A stretch of 64,000 bases of DNA, from assembly GCF_000027005.1 (NCBI RefSeq), contig NC_012966.1:558001-622000 (forward strand). Reading direction: 5' to 3'. The notes under the pieces are model-generated. The model did not search any database. It was given only the letters and a program-made list of their open reading frames with translations, and was not told the origin of the DNA. The DNA comes from Komagataella phaffii GS115. Taxonomy: Eukaryota > Ascomycota > Pichiomycetes > Pichiales > Pichiaceae. Positions 38,640 to 49,131 of the stretch are shown piece by piece; positions within the stretch are counted from its first letter, which is position 1, and every line of letters begins with the position of its first letter. Position numbers and translations under genes: made by a program.

Positions 38640-38934
38640 ACTGGTAACTATAGAAGCATTACTTATCGAAATTGAATGCGTATTTTACAACTGATTGATG
38701 TATATACTCTCTCATCATTGCCATTGATCAGTCTGTCTTTAACTTAGTTGAAATCAGGCTAATTTTGCTCTAGGCGTTGCCTCCTCATGTCATTCAAACC
38801 TTCCATCTTGATGTCTTGGACTTACTAAACGACGTGTACTGCGTAATATATCTCAAGAGTGGCAAGAACTCCAGCTCTCGAGCTGGATCTCACTCACTCT
38901 ATCTACCTCCTTTCCATTCCAGTAAATAACCATC

Positions 38935-40206
38935 ATGTCCACACAGGAAGAGGCCGCAGAGCCCCAGATAGATCAGGAGATTCTCAACTCGTCTACCAAT
39001 GACATTATAAACCGTGCTAAACTACTAGATAATGAGATAAAGCTTTTCAGATCGGAGCTATTGAGACTTAACCATGAGAAGCAGGTCATGACAGATAAAG
39101 TCAAAGATAATAGGGAAAAGATAAAAAATAACAAGCAATTGCCTTATCTGGTGGGAAATGTTGTTGAACTTTTGGACCTTGAAGCTGAACAAGACGCTTC
39201 CAAGGAAGGTGCCAACGTTGACTTGGATTCTACTCGTGTTGGTAAATCAGCTGTGGTTAAAACTTCCACGAGACAAACTGCGTTCCTACCCATAATCGGC
39301 CTGGTAGATCCTGAAAATTTAAAGCCAGGTGACTTAATTGGTGTGAATAAAGATACATATTTGATTTTGGATACATTGCCTGCCGAGTACGACTCGAGAG
39401 TAAAAGCCATGGAAGTTGACGAAAAACCTACAGAAACATATGGAGACATTGGTGGTTTGGATAAACAGGTGGAAGAACTCATTGAAGCTGTTGTTCTTCC
39501 AATGCAACAAGCTGACAAATTCAAGAGTCTAGGAATTAAACCCCCTAAAGGTGCTTTAATGTATGGTCCTCCAGGAACAGGTAAGACCCTACTGGCTCGT
39601 GCATGTGCTGCTCAATCAAATGCCACATTCTTGAAATTAGCAGCACCCCAGTTGGTGCAGATGTTTATCGGAGATGGTGCTAAGCTTGTGCGGGACGCTT
39701 TTGCTCTGGCCAAAGAGAAGGCTCCAACTATTATTTTCATTGACGAATTGGACGCCATCGGAACAAAGAGATTTGACTCTGATAAGAGCGGTGACAGAGA
39801 AGTTCAACGTACAATGTTGGAATTGCTAAATCAACTTGACGGTTTCGGGTCAGATGACCGTGTAAAAGTGCTTGCAGCAACTAATAGGGTGGACGTCTTG
39901 GATCCTGCTCTTTTACGTTCCGGACGATTGGACAGAAAGATTGAATTCCCCCTGCCTACAGAAGAATCCCGAGCTCAAATTTTACAAATACATTCTCGTA
40001 AGATGACTTGTGATGACAATATTAACTGGGAAGAATTAGCAAGATCTACGGACGAATTCAACGGTGCACAACTTAAGGCCGTTACTGTGGAGGCCGGTAT
40101 GATTGCCTTGCGAAATGCACAGAATGTTATCAAACATGAGGACTTTGTGGATGCTATTGGTGAAGTCCAGGCTCGTAAGTCGAAGTCAGTTTCTTTCTAC
40201 GCTTAG
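38935..40206 (+). CDS. RPT5: 26S proteasome regulatory ATPase Rpt5
   Basis: Rpt5 is one of six AAA+ ATPases of the proteasome base that unfold substrates. The 423-residue protein (yeast 434) has an N-terminal coiled coil (about 25-65), an OB domain (about 75-155), Walker A GPPGTGKT near 211, Walker [12 protein letters not shown] near 270 and the SRH arginines (RSGRLDRK). It ends in FYA, the HbYX motif that docks into the 20S alpha ring and opens the gate. The upstream region has AGTGGCAAG at 38858-38866, 7 of 9 matches to the Rpn4 PACE box, which is weak evidence. Confidence 0.97.
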   Translation: MSTQEEAAEPQIDQEILNSSTNDIINRAKLLDNEIKLFRSELLRLNHEKQVMTDKVKDNREKIKNNKQLPYLVGNVVELLDLEAEQDASKEGANVDLDSTRVGKSAVVKTSTRQTAFLPIIGLVDPENLKPGDLIGVNKDTYLILDTLPAEYDSRVKAMEVDEKPTETYGDIGGLDKQVEELIEAVVLPMQQADKFKSLGIKPPKGALMYGPPGTGKTLLARACAAQSNATFLKLAAPQLVQMFIGDGAKLVRDAFALAKEKAPTIIFIDELDAIGTKRFDSDKSGDREVQRTMLELLNQLDGFGSDDRVKVLAATNRVDVLDPALLRSGRLDRKIEFPLPTEESRAQILQIHSRKMTCDDNINWEELARSTDEFNGAQLKAVTVEAGMIALRNAQNVIKHEDFVDAIGEVQARKSKSVSFYA

Positions 40207-40249
40207 ATATCAATAACATATAATACAAAAAAAACCGAATTAACTCTTT

Positions 40250-41143
40250 TTAGAATGGGGGGAATTGTTGTTCCATTTCCACGATAGCTTTAGAGAGTTG
40301 AGCTTTAGTAAGTAGAATCAATGACATTTTTGGTTCAATACCGTAGTCAGTGAACACTCTACGAGCGTCGGACTCTTGAACTTTACGGTTATAGTTAAAG
40401 TATCCGTAATTGGTTGAGTTCTTCTCCAAGACAGTGTCCTCATAATGGAAATAATCCATCTCTTTCTTGGAACTGTCTGCTGTCTTGGTCTTCTTACGTT
40501 TATTAGAATCGTCCAACAATTTGTCAGCTTCAGAAGCTACCAGTTGATAGACCTTAGATACGACAATAAAATAATCGAGCTCATACTCTTCGTGAGAGTC
40601 TTCAGACTTCTCCATTTCTTCTAGCAACATCTTGTACATGGGAGGGACAGTTTCCACAGGCATATTGATCAGTCTTTCACTGAAAATGAGGCCGGTCTTG
40701 TACTTGGAATTTTGTTTCAGTAACTGTCTCAACATGATATTGAATTCAGTACTCTTGCTTGTCTTTGCTAATATATAATCCACTAACTTGGAGACCGCTG
40801 TTTGTTTCAAGTTCTTAGTGAGGTTCAAAACTGATAGTATGGAGAATGGGTCACCGCCCTTTCCATCCGTTTTGACAGTAGTTCCAACATGACCTTCTTC
40901 TAAAAGAAGGTCTGTTAGTGCTGACAATTCGATATCCACGTTATCATCGCCAAACAGCTGTCTTATGAAGTTTTTGACTGAATGAAAGTCTATCTCGGGG
41001 TTAAAGTCAAAAAAATCAAAATCCACGTCCACAATTTCTGGTTCTTCGTCATTGGTTTGAAGCTGAGGTTGCTCCAATTCTTCGTCAGTGGAGCTGAGAT
41101 CTATATCCGAATCTGAGTCTTCTTGTACTCTTTTTTTGCTCAT
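40250..41143 (-). CDS. BCP1: Bcp1, nuclear chaperone for ribosomal protein L23 / Mss4 export
   Basis: Bcp1 (BCCIP family) is a nuclear protein needed in yeast for export of the lipid kinase Mss4 and as chaperone of ribosomal protein uL14. The 297-residue product (yeast 283) has a basic start (MSKKRVQED) and a very acidic N-third. The family block [19 protein letters not shown] is at residues 48-66. [11 protein letters not shown] and the C-terminal beta-rich domain ([21 protein letters not shown]) follow. Convergent with RPT5 (43 bp). Confidence 0.93.
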   Translation of the reverse strand: MSKKRVQEDSDSDIDLSSTDEELEQPQLQTNDEEPEIVDVDFDFFDFNPEIDFHSVKNFIRQLFGDDNVDIELSALTDLLLEEGHVGTTVKTDGKGGDPFSILSVLNLTKNLKQTAVSKLVDYILAKTSKSTEFNIMLRQLLKQNSKYKTGLIFSERLINMPVETVPPMYKMLLEEMEKSEDSHEEYELDYFIVVSKVYQLVASEADKLLDDSNKRKKTKTADSSKKEMDYFHYEDTVLEKNSTNYGYFNYNRKVQESDARRVFTDYGIEPKMSLILLTKAQLSKAIVEMEQQFPPF

Positions 41144-41256
41144 GGGTAGTTGTTCTCGTACGGTTTTCAGCTAGATTTTTTTTTCTTTTATTTGGGCTTC
41201 GCTATCTCATCATCTCCTAATATTTTTGGTCTAATTACCTTTAACATAATCTTCCC

Positions 41257-42729
41257 ATGGATATAGGGTACTCTTCGGAAGACAGCCATGATGGACCCGA
41301 AGAATCCAAAACGGAAGTTATCATCCCAAAAGATGTTATAACGGATGTGCTTACCGAGTTGGATGAACCGTCCACTGCTTTCACTGTCAGCACCGTAAAA
41401 CCGTTGTACGAAGTGCCAGAAGAAACGAACAGGAAATTCAACCCTTTCCAGAGAGAGGCTGTTGATGCTGTGACTTTTAAATTGCAGAAGAGATCTTTTA
41501 ACAGCCAATTAAACGGTTCGAATCGGGCAAAGAGTAAGAAACAAAAGTCTACCTCCAAAGGTGACATCGCTATGGTTGAGGGGCCCAATCGGTATAAAGG
41601 ATCCTGGGGTTCCAGCTCTGACGAATCTGAGCCTTATTCATATTCTGAGCCAGAAGAGATTAATTCTAAACCTGACTATGAAAAGACTGTTCAATTGACT
41701 GCTAAACCTTTGGAAGACGAGTCTTCCGTGATATACTCCAAAGAACCATTCATGCACATTCCAAGGGGCGTTGGAGTTGACCTCACGAATGAGCCAGGAA
41801 CCAGGGAATGTTTTGTACCAAAGAAGCGGATATTTCAATGGGAAGGTCATAAAAGAGGTACTAATAAACTGCAGTTTTTCCCAAATTCTGGACATTTGTT
41901 ACTATCTGGAGGTAACGATAGTTCAGTACTACTGTGGGATGTCTATCATAATCGAAGTCTTTTACAAGGCTATTATGGACACACTAAGCCTGTAAAGGAT
42001 ATTAGTTTCAATAACAATGGTACACAATTTGTAAGCTGTTCTTATGATAAGACAGTTAAACTATGGGACACAGAAACAGGTAAATGTTCGAATAAAATAA
42101 AACTAGCCTCGTTCCCAAATGTTATCAAACTGAATCCCAACTCAGATAAACAAAACGAATTACTAATTGGGCTTACGGATAGAAAGATTCAACATTATGA
42201 TTTACGTTCAAATGAGATCATTCAAACTTATGATCATCATCTTGGCGGGATCAACAGCATAACTTTTGTCAACGAAAATCGTAACTTTATGACATCTTCA
42301 GACGATAAAACCGTTCTAGTTTGGGATTTCCAGATTAATGCTCCCATACGATTCATATCAGACCCTCATCAGCATTCCATGCCTCAAATAGCATTACACC
42401 CAGCTGGTAAGTTCGTTGCTGCTCAATCAATGAACAATACAATAGTGGTATTTGGCGCCACAAATAGATACAAGAGAAATAACAAGAAGTTGTTCAAAGG
42501 ACACAATACTGCAGGCTACAGTATTGGACTAGCATTCTCCCCTGATGGGAAAATATTAGGCAGTGGTGACACCTATGGTAATGCATATTTTTGGGATTGG
42601 AAAACTTCCAGGTTGGTGACCAAGCTAAAGTTAGATTCAAAGCCACTGAGTTGTATCGATATACATCCTCAGGAAACCAGTAAAGTGGCTATTGCTGGTT
42701 TATCAGGAAAGATTCATTACTTAGAGTAA
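41257..42729 (+). CDS. CDC40: Cdc40/Prp17, second-step splicing factor with WD40 repeats
   Basis: Prp17 acts in the second catalytic step of pre-mRNA splicing and is needed for cell-cycle progression. The 490-residue protein (yeast 455) has a charged N-terminus with the conserved NPFQREAVDAV near 63, the linker HIPRGVGVDLTNEPG (about 166-180) that threads the spliceosome, and seven WD repeats from about 200 to the end (LSGGNDSSVLLWD, VSCSYDKTVKLWD, TSSDDKTVLVWDF). RPO31 follows 144 bp downstream. Two further splicing genes, LSM8 and SYF2, are in this window. Confidence 0.95.
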   Translation: MDIGYSSEDSHDGPEESKTEVIIPKDVITDVLTELDEPSTAFTVSTVKPLYEVPEETNRKFNPFQREAVDAVTFKLQKRSFNSQLNGSNRAKSKKQKSTSKGDIAMVEGPNRYKGSWGSSSDESEPYSYSEPEEINSKPDYEKTVQLTAKPLEDESSVIYSKEPFMHIPRGVGVDLTNEPGTRECFVPKKRIFQWEGHKRGTNKLQFFPNSGHLLLSGGNDSSVLLWDVYHNRSLLQGYYGHTKPVKDISFNNNGTQFVSCSYDKTVKLWDTETGKCSNKIKLASFPNVIKLNPNSDKQNELLIGLTDRKIQHYDLRSNEIIQTYDHHLGGINSITFVNENRNFMTSSDDKTVLVWDFQINAPIRFISDPHQHSMPQIALHPAGKFVAAQSMNNTIVVFGATNRYKRNNKKLFKGHNTAGYSIGLAFSPDGKILGSGDTYGNAYFWDWKTSRLVTKLKLDSKPLSCIDIHPQETSKVAIAGLSGKIHYLE

Positions 42730-42873
42730 GCTATATTGTATACTAAATCCATTTTTGGCAATAATATGATCTCAGAAATCCACCCTCACTATCTCAAAAC
42801 TTTTTTTTTCCGGCTCCTACCTGATCTATCTCAACGTATTTCTGCAACAAGTAGAGCTCATCACGCTGCAAAG

Positions 42874-45800
42874 ATGAAAGAAGTGGTGGTTGATGTTGCT
42901 CCTAAAAGAATAAAGGGACTTGAGTTCAATGCCCTGAGTTCTGATCAGATTATTGCGCAGTCTGAAGTAGAGGTCAATACAAGAAATCTTTTCAATCTAG
43001 AGAAAGGAAGAGCTCCAGCGAAAGATGGTGCCTTGGACACTAGAATGGGTGTCTCCTCCAAATCAGGTGAGTGTGCTACCTGTCATGGGAATCTGGCTAC
43101 CTGTCATGGACATTTTGGTCATATAAAATTAGCATTACCAGTGTTCCATGTTGGTTACTTCAAAGCTGTGATCCAGGTTCTTCAGACGATTTGTAAATCA
43201 TGTGCAAGTGTTCTATTAGATGAGAAAACCAAGAGAAAAGCTTTGGAGGACTTGAGATCTCCCAATAATGATAATCTAAGAAGAATGAAGATTATCAAGA
43301 GAATTTTAGAACAAGCTAAGAAGCAGAGAAGATGTCTCAAATGTGGAGCCTTGAACGGTGTTGTTAAAAAGGCTTCAGCGGGTGCTGGCCCTGCTTCTTT
43401 GAAAGTCATCCATGACACGTTCCGTTGGATTGGTAAGAAACCCTCTCAAGAGAAAGTAGAATGGTATGAAGATTTCGATAATTTGCTAATTAATAATCCA
43501 GATCTTGAAAAATTCTTGAAACGAGCTTATGATGATTTGAACCCGTTAAAAGTACTTAATCTTTTTAAGCAAGTTGATCCCTCTGACTGTGAATTATTAG
43601 GTATTGATACCACAAGAGGTGGCAGGCCTGAAATGTACCTATGGAGGTATGTGCCCGCTCCTCCTGTTTGTATCAGACCATCTGTTCTGATGTCAGATTC
43701 AAACACGTCCAACGAAGACGATTTAACTGTCAAGCTGACCGAAATTGTCTGGATATCAAGTTTAATCCGTGCTGGTATCGAGAAGGGTATATCTATAAAC
43801 AATCTGATAGAACAATGGGATTATCTACAGCTATCGGTTGCAATGTATATCAATTCTGATGCCGGTAACATGTCGATGTTACCATCTGCAGCTGGATCTG
43901 CCGGATCCAAGAGTAGTAAACCAATTAGAGGCTTTTGTCAAAGGTTGAAAGGCAAACAGGGAAGATTTAGGGGTAACTTATCTGGTAAGCGTGTTGACTT
44001 TTCCGGAAGAACCGTTATATCTCCAGACCCAAACTTAAGGATTGATGAAGTTGCTGTTCCAGATAGAGTTGCTAAAGTTTTGACGTACCCTGAGAAAGTT
44101 ACACGTTATAATAAACATAAACTTCAGCAGTTGGTCTTGAATGGTCCTGATGTTCACCCTGGTGCCAACTACCTTCTAAAGAGAGATGAGCAGAACAGAA
44201 GGAATTTGAGATTTGGAAATAGACAGAAACTTGCCAATACGCTTCAAATTGGAGACATCGTGGAAAGACATCTTGAGGATGGCGACGTTGTCCTTTTCAA
44301 TAGGCAGCCTTCTTTGCATAGACTTTCCATTCTTTCTCATTTTGCAAAAATTCGTCCTTGGAGAACGTTTAGACTAAATGAGTGTGTATGTACCCCATAC
44401 AATGCCGATTTTGATGGTGATGAAATGAATTTACATGTTCCACAAACAGAAGAAGCCCGATCTGAGGCCATGAATCTCATGGGTGTAAAAAATAACTTAT
44501 TGACTCCCAAATCAGGTGAACCTATCATTGCAGCTACTCAAGATTTCATTACTGGATCATACTTGATATCTCATAAAGATACTTTTTTCGACAGAGCTTC
44601 GCTGGTACAAATTTTGGCATCCATGTCTGATGGCATAGAACATTTTGATCTCCCTCCACCTTCCATTTTCAAACCTGCATATTTGTGGACCGGAAAACAA
44701 GTGTTCAGCTTGTTAATTAAGCCAAATGCCAAGTCAAATGTCAACATAAATCTCGATGCCAAGTGTAAGACATTTATCCCGCCTCCTGCTGGCCAGCCTA
44801 GTGAAATGTCACCTAATGATGGGTTTGTCATAGTTAGAGGATCCAAAATTTTATCTGGGGTAATGGATAAATCTTTACTAGGTGATGGTAAGAAGCATTC
44901 CGTTTTTTACACCATTCTGAGAGATTATGGACCTCATGAAGCTGCCAATGCTATGAACAGAATGGCAAAACTTTGTGCACGATACCTTGGTAACAGAGGA
45001 TTTTCAATCGGTATAAACGACGTCACTCCTGGAGATGAGCTAAGCAGAGAGAAAGAATGCATGGTAGAAGAAGCATACAAAAAGTGCGATGAGCTAATTA
45101 AGCTTTTCAACCACGGAAAATTGGAAACCCAGCCTGGCTGTAATGAAGAGCAAACTTTGGAAGCCAAGATTGGAGGTTTACTTTCCAAGGTCAGGGAAGA
45201 AGTAGGAGGAGTTTGTATTAAAGAGCTTCCTTCAAGTAATGCCCCACTTATCATGGCTACTTGTGGGTCTAAAGGTTCTACATTAAACGTTTCCCAGATG
45301 GTGGCTGTTGTTGGTCAACAGATCATTTCGGGAAATCGAGTCCCTGATGGCTTCCAAGATCGTTCCTTGCCTCATTTCTTGAAGAATTCCAAGACACCCC
45401 AATCTAAAGGTTTTGTCAGAAATTCTTTCTATTCCGGATTAAACCCTCCAGAATTTCTTTTCCATGCCATTTCTGGTAGAGAAGGTTTGGTGGATACAGC
45501 AGTGAAAACCGCCGAAACAGGTTATATGTCTCGTCGTTTGATGAAATCTTTGGAAGACTTGAGTGCCCAATATGACCACACTGTTAGAAACTCCAGTAGC
45601 GGTGTTGTGCAGTTTACCTACGGAGGTGATGGATTGGATCCGTTGGATATGGAGGGTGATGCTAAACCTGTCAATTTCAAACGAACTTGGGATCATGCTT
45701 ACAATATCACCTTCAATAATGAGGACAAACCCTTGCTTCCTTACGAAATAATGAAAATTGCTGATTCATTTTTGGATCCATTGAAGGATCGTTTGGTCAG

Positions 45801-47256
45801 ACTTGATAACCTTGGTAACATTGTGAACCCTGAAGATGCTGACAACATTGAGTATATTGACCAGTTTGATGCCGAGAGAACATTTTATGATACACTAAAG
45901 GATTTCCTGTTCCAGAAAACCAAACAACTCGCAGCTTTAAGAGAAAGTAAAGGGTTTCCTGGTTTACTGCAAGAACCAGAATCTTTCGTTGATGAAAGTC
46001 CCGATCACTCAGTTAGTATCTTGATTAATCAACTTTATAGAATTACTGAGGCTGCTGTGACAAAGTTTTTAGAACTATCTGCTACCAAGTACAACAGAGC
46101 TAAGGTAGAACCGGGTACTGCTGTGGGTGCTATTGGTGCTCAATCCATTGGTGAGCCAGGAACCCAGATGACATTGAAAACATTCCACTTTGCTGGTGTC
46201 GCCTCTATGAACGTTACGCTTGGTGTGCCTCGTATCAAGGAGATCATCAATGCCTCCAAGACCATCTCAACCCCTATTATTAACGCTGTACTGGTGAATG
46301 AAGATGACGAGAGGGCTGCCAGAGTTGTCAAGGGAAGAATTGAGAAGACTATACTACAGGATGTGGTTTACTACATTCAGGATGTTTACAAAGAAAACCA
46401 GGCATATTTGCAAGTCAAGGTCGATCTGGAAACAATTGAAAGACTACAGCTTGAACTTAACATCGATGAAATTAGACTAGCCATCGTGAAGGCTCCCAAA
46501 CTGAAGCTAGCTCTGGAGGATGTAATTATTACAGGCAGAAACAAGATTAGTGTCTGTGTCAGTGATGCTTTACTGGACTCCATTTCAAAGACTGCAGCTG
46601 CTAAGGGGATCGACACAAGTTCTACTATGGCGAATGAATTATTCTTTAGAATGCAACACTTAAAGCGTGTGCTGACTAAGGTAGTCGTTAAAGGACTACC
46701 CGACATATCAAGAGCTGTTATTAACATTCGTGATGATGGCAAGAAGGAACTGCTTGTCGAAGGTTATGGACTGAAAGAGGTTATTGCAACCGATGGTGTT
46801 GTTGGTTGTAAAACTAAGACAAACCATGTGCTAGAAGTTTACGAGACCTTGGGTATTGAGGCTGCTCGATCGTGTATCATTAACGAAATTGACTACACGA
46901 TGTCAAAGCATGGTATGTCAGTTGATCCTCGTCATATTCAATTGTTGGGAGATGTTATGTCCTACAAAGGAGAGGTTTTGGGAATTACAAGATTTGGTTT
47001 AGCCAAGATGAGAGATTCAGTCTTGCAGCTGGCTTCCTTTGAGAAGACTACCGACCATCTGTTCGATGCAGCTTTCTATATGAAGAAAGATTTGGTTGAA
47101 GGGGTTTCTGAGTGTGTTATCTTGGGACAGACAATGACTATCGGGACAGGAGCTTTCCAACTTGTCAAAAAGACAGAAACACAAAGAGGGCAGTTAGTTG
47201 CGAAACCGACATTATTTGACGATTTATCAGAGGGTAAATCCATTTCTGTGGCCTAA
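42874..47256 (+). CDS. RPO31: RNA polymerase III largest subunit (C160)
   Basis: This is the catalytic large subunit of RNA polymerase III, which makes tRNA, 5S and U6 RNA. I chose the ATG at 42874 (MKEVVVDVAPKRIKGLEF), giving 1460 residues, the same as yeast Rpo31. An upstream in-frame ATG at 42736, directly after the CDC40 stop, is unlikely. Features are the clamp zinc site CATCHGNLATCHGHFGH near 67, the active-site loop NADFDGDEMN near 510 with its three metal-binding aspartates, the bridge helix region, and the trigger loop GEPGTQMTLKTFHFAG near 1094. Confidence 0.97.
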   Translation: MKEVVVDVAPKRIKGLEFNALSSDQIIAQSEVEVNTRNLFNLEKGRAPAKDGALDTRMGVSSKSGECATCHGNLATCHGHFGHIKLALPVFHVGYFKAVIQVLQTICKSCASVLLDEKTKRKALEDLRSPNNDNLRRMKIIKRILEQAKKQRRCLKCGALNGVVKKASAGAGPASLKVIHDTFRWIGKKPSQEKVEWYEDFDNLLINNPDLEKFLKRAYDDLNPLKVLNLFKQVDPSDCELLGIDTTRGGRPEMYLWRYVPAPPVCIRPSVLMSDSNTSNEDDLTVKLTEIVWISSLIRAGIEKGISINNLIEQWDYLQLSVAMYINSDAGNMSMLPSAAGSAGSKSSKPIRGFCQRLKGKQGRFRGNLSGKRVDFSGRTVISPDPNLRIDEVAVPDRVAKVLTYPEKVTRYNKHKLQQLVLNGPDVHPGANYLLKRDEQNRRNLRFGNRQKLANTLQIGDIVERHLEDGDVVLFNRQPSLHRLSILSHFAKIRPWRTFRLNECVCTPYNADFDGDEMNLHVPQTEEARSEAMNLMGVKNNLLTPKSGEPIIAATQDFITGSYLISHKDTFFDRASLVQILASMSDGIEHFDLPPPSIFKPAYLWTGKQVFSLLIKPNAKSNVNINLDAKCKTFIPPPAGQPSEMSPNDGFVIVRGSKILSGVMDKSLLGDGKKHSVFYTILRDYGPHEAANAMNRMAKLCARYLGNRGFSIGINDVTPGDELSREKECMVEEAYKKCDELIKLFNHGKLETQPGCNEEQTLEAKIGGLLSKVREEVGGVCIKELPSSNAPLIMATCGSKGSTLNVSQMVAVVGQQIISGNRVPDGFQDRSLPHFLKNSKTPQSKGFVRNSFYSGLNPPEFLFHAISGREGLVDTAVKTAETGYMSRRLMKSLEDLSAQYDHTVRNSSSGVVQFTYGGDGLDPLDMEGDAKPVNFKRTWDHAYNITFNNEDKPLLPYEIMKIADSFLDPLKDRLVRLDNLGNIVNPEDADNIEYIDQFDAERTFYDTLKDFLFQKTKQLAALRESKGFPGLLQEPESFVDESPDHSVSILINQLYRITEAAVTKFLELSATKYNRAKVEPGTAVGAIGAQSIGEPGTQMTLKTFHFAGVASMNVTLGVPRIKEIINASKTISTPIINAVLVNEDDERAARVVKGRIEKTILQDVVYYIQDVYKENQAYLQVKVDLETIERLQLELNIDEIRLAIVKAPKLKLALEDVIITGRNKISVCVSDALLDSISKTAAAKGIDTSSTMANELFFRMQHLKRVLTKVVVKGLPDISRAVINIRDDGKKELLVEGYGLKEVIATDGVVGCKTKTNHVLEVYETLGIEAARSCIINEIDYTMSKHGMSVDPRHIQLLGDVMSYKGEVLGITRFGLAKMRDSVLQLASFEKTTDHLFDAAFYMKKDLVEGVSECVILGQTMTIGTGAFQLVKKTETQRGQLVAKPTLFDDLSEGKSISVA

Positions 47257-47362
47257 ACCTACTGAATCATAAATTTTGACCTTAACCTAAACTTAACCTA
47301 AATAGTGAACCTGCAACTGGAAAAACAAAAGTACATAGAAATAACATAAAAACAATAGGCTT

Positions 47363-48178
47363 TTAGTGCCTCTCTGGCCAGTCCAACGCACGGTCGATGA
47401 TCAGTACAGCTCCGTTAGAAACAACTTCAATCTGTCTCAAAGGAAACTTAGGCTGGTCATCTACACTTATGTAGAAAGTTCTGTCAGAGTTGAATAAATT
47501 TATGGTTTGACCATTCAACGTGGTCAATACGGCGGTCCCAATGTTGGCACCCTCTTCAAGATTTAATCCTTTATCAGAAGTGACAACAACATGCGACTCA
47601 ACAAAGTTGTTGATATTTGCAGTCGAAGTTTCATCCTTTAGGTTATTAGTCTCGGTGATCTCAGATGGCCATTCCCATGGCTTCTTAGATAACTCTTTGA
47701 TAGCAGTATCAGTCGGAGCAAAGATGAGTATCTGGTTAGACTTCAAATCGGCGCCAAGCTCATTTGTGAGATCAATATTATCACGAATGTATGAAGCAAA
47801 AACGGAAACCTCTGGTAGCTGGGTTAAAGTAGTGGCAAGTAACTGGCTAGTCTTTGGTTTAATTACTGTATAGTCAACATCTTCGGAGCCACCAAACGCC
47901 TCGGTATTAGCAGGGATGACAATGTCATGTTTGAGAACCCCTTGTTCTTCATCATGTTCGTCTCTTTTTCGGAGAATATCAATCAAAGAGTCCCCTTCCC
48001 CTGGAGTTTTAATTTGAAGGTTGTCTTGAAGACCAATGACCCTCTTTCGTTCACGACTTTCAAGGTCTGTGTCATCAGGGCTTATTTTGGCGTCCCCAAA
48101 ACGACTAAAGTCAACGACGTTTTTAGATTGCACGTTCAACAGTAGAGCGCAAAGTACGGCTAAGTATTGTAATTGCAT
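47363..48178 (-). CDS. Secretory/vacuolar protein with one FAS1 (fasciclin) domain
   Basis: The 271-residue protein starts with a signal peptide (MQLQYLAVLCALLLNVQS). A charged linker with dibasic sites (ERKR near 44-47, RKR near 70) follows, then a fasciclin domain around 105-265. The domain's H1 (ILIFAPTDTAIKEL) and H2-like (QIEVVSNGAVLIIDRAL) segments are visible. There is no membrane segment or GPI signal. Size and layout match the uncharacterised yeast vacuolar protein YDR262W. FAS1 domains act in adhesion or scaffolding; the function here is unknown. Confidence 0.82.
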   Translation of the reverse strand: MQLQYLAVLCALLLNVQSKNVVDFSRFGDAKISPDDTDLESRERKRVIGLQDNLQIKTPGEGDSLIDILRKRDEHDEEQGVLKHDIVIPANTEAFGGSEDVDYTVIKPKTSQLLATTLTQLPEVSVFASYIRDNIDLTNELGADLKSNQILIFAPTDTAIKELSKKPWEWPSEITETNNLKDETSTANINNFVESHVVVTSDKGLNLEEGANIGTAVLTTLNGQTINLFNSDRTFYISVDDQPKFPLRQIEVVSNGAVLIIDRALDWPERH

Positions 48179-48334
48179 GCTTCCTTGTTAGTTCAAGCGT
48201 GGAGAGAAGTAGGCAATCTTCGGCTGGTTCTGGGCTGACAGGGTAGGTGTCGCGAAGTGAGTGATAATGCTTATGTCATCATCACTTTCTTCAAAGATTC
48301 TTCCCACACAAACCAAATCAGAGGACAACCACAC

Positions 48335-48961
48335 ATGAGAGATAGATACAACGCCTACATTCACAATAGCAAACCCTCACAAGTACTGTATCAAGATAAG
48401 TTGCAGAATGATGAACTTCCGTTTGATACCATTCCGTTGAATTTCGCTAATTATTACTACAGTGGTAACGCTCTGCAACAGTTAAGCTGGGAAACAGAAC
48501 AGGACGAAGAAGACTTGTTGAACGAGTTTCAAAGTAACGCATCAGCTGCAGCTATAAACATGAGATTTGGAAAGAAAACTAAAAAAAGAAACTGGAATGA
48601 TTTAGGTACTGGTCTTTTTTTGGGTGAATTAGAAGGTTCTAATACTAAGAACTCGAATCTGGAGGACGAAACAATACTTGAAACGGTAGACAAATCGTTA
48701 TTCGAACCCACCTCTCTCAAAGAAGATTCTCTGGGGCAAATCAATGTTCCTTGGTTGTCGATAAGCGAACCTTCAGTGAGTTTTGATGATTCCAACTCTC
48801 ACATTATCAATGCAGAGTCTGAAATTTCGAATCCAGTGGTCCAATTAAACGTGACTACCCCTGAAGTCTCTAGGAAACCATCTCTAGGGAGAAAAAGGAA
48901 GACAACCGTCCCGTCCACATCTACCGTGTATGAAACTCCCATATCCAGAAGTATCAGATGA
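48335..48961 (+). CDS. Uncharacterised protein, start uncertain
   Basis: I do not recognise this protein. The frame is open from 48239, but the first ATG is at 48335 (MRDRYNAYIHNSKPSQVLY), giving 208 residues. The 26 codons before it begin at a GTG. The N-half looks conserved in type (LPFDTIPLNFANYYYSGN, then an acidic WETEQDEEDLLNEF). A basic patch KKTKKRNWNDLGTGLFLG follows, and the C-terminus is Ser/Thr-rich and basic (RKPSLGRKRKTTVP), a possible nuclear signal. There is no membrane segment. An undetected 5' exon is possible. Divergent from the FAS1 gene. Confidence 0.65.
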   Translation: MRDRYNAYIHNSKPSQVLYQDKLQNDELPFDTIPLNFANYYYSGNALQQLSWETEQDEEDLLNEFQSNASAAAINMRFGKKTKKRNWNDLGTGLFLGELEGSNTKNSNLEDETILETVDKSLFEPTSLKEDSLGQINVPWLSISEPSVSFDDSNSHIINAESEISNPVVQLNVTTPEVSRKPSLGRKRKTTVPSTSTVYETPISRSIR

Positions 48962-49083
48962 CGTCGTTGTGTTTACACTTTTCCTATTCGGGTAATTTTA
49001 ATTAGTACCTGATCCGATCCCATTGAGATGGCTGGTTTTTTGATCTGTTGAAATCAATGAACCGTGGTTTGCGCCCTGGGGTG

Positions 49084-49092
49084 TATATATAA
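49084..49092 (+). promoter_or_regulatory. TATA box of the PIR gene
   Basis: TATATATAA, 40 bp upstream of the PIR ATG, is a strong TATA element. This is common for highly expressed, regulated cell-wall genes. Confidence 0.7.
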
Positions 49093-49131
49093 CGGTGTGA
49101 TGCTGTACTATTAGTACTCTTCAATCCAATT

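Noticed and set aside
42736..42873. Upstream start for RPO31 at 42736
   Set aside because: The extra 46 residues are not part of the family; the ATG at 42874 gives exactly the yeast length.
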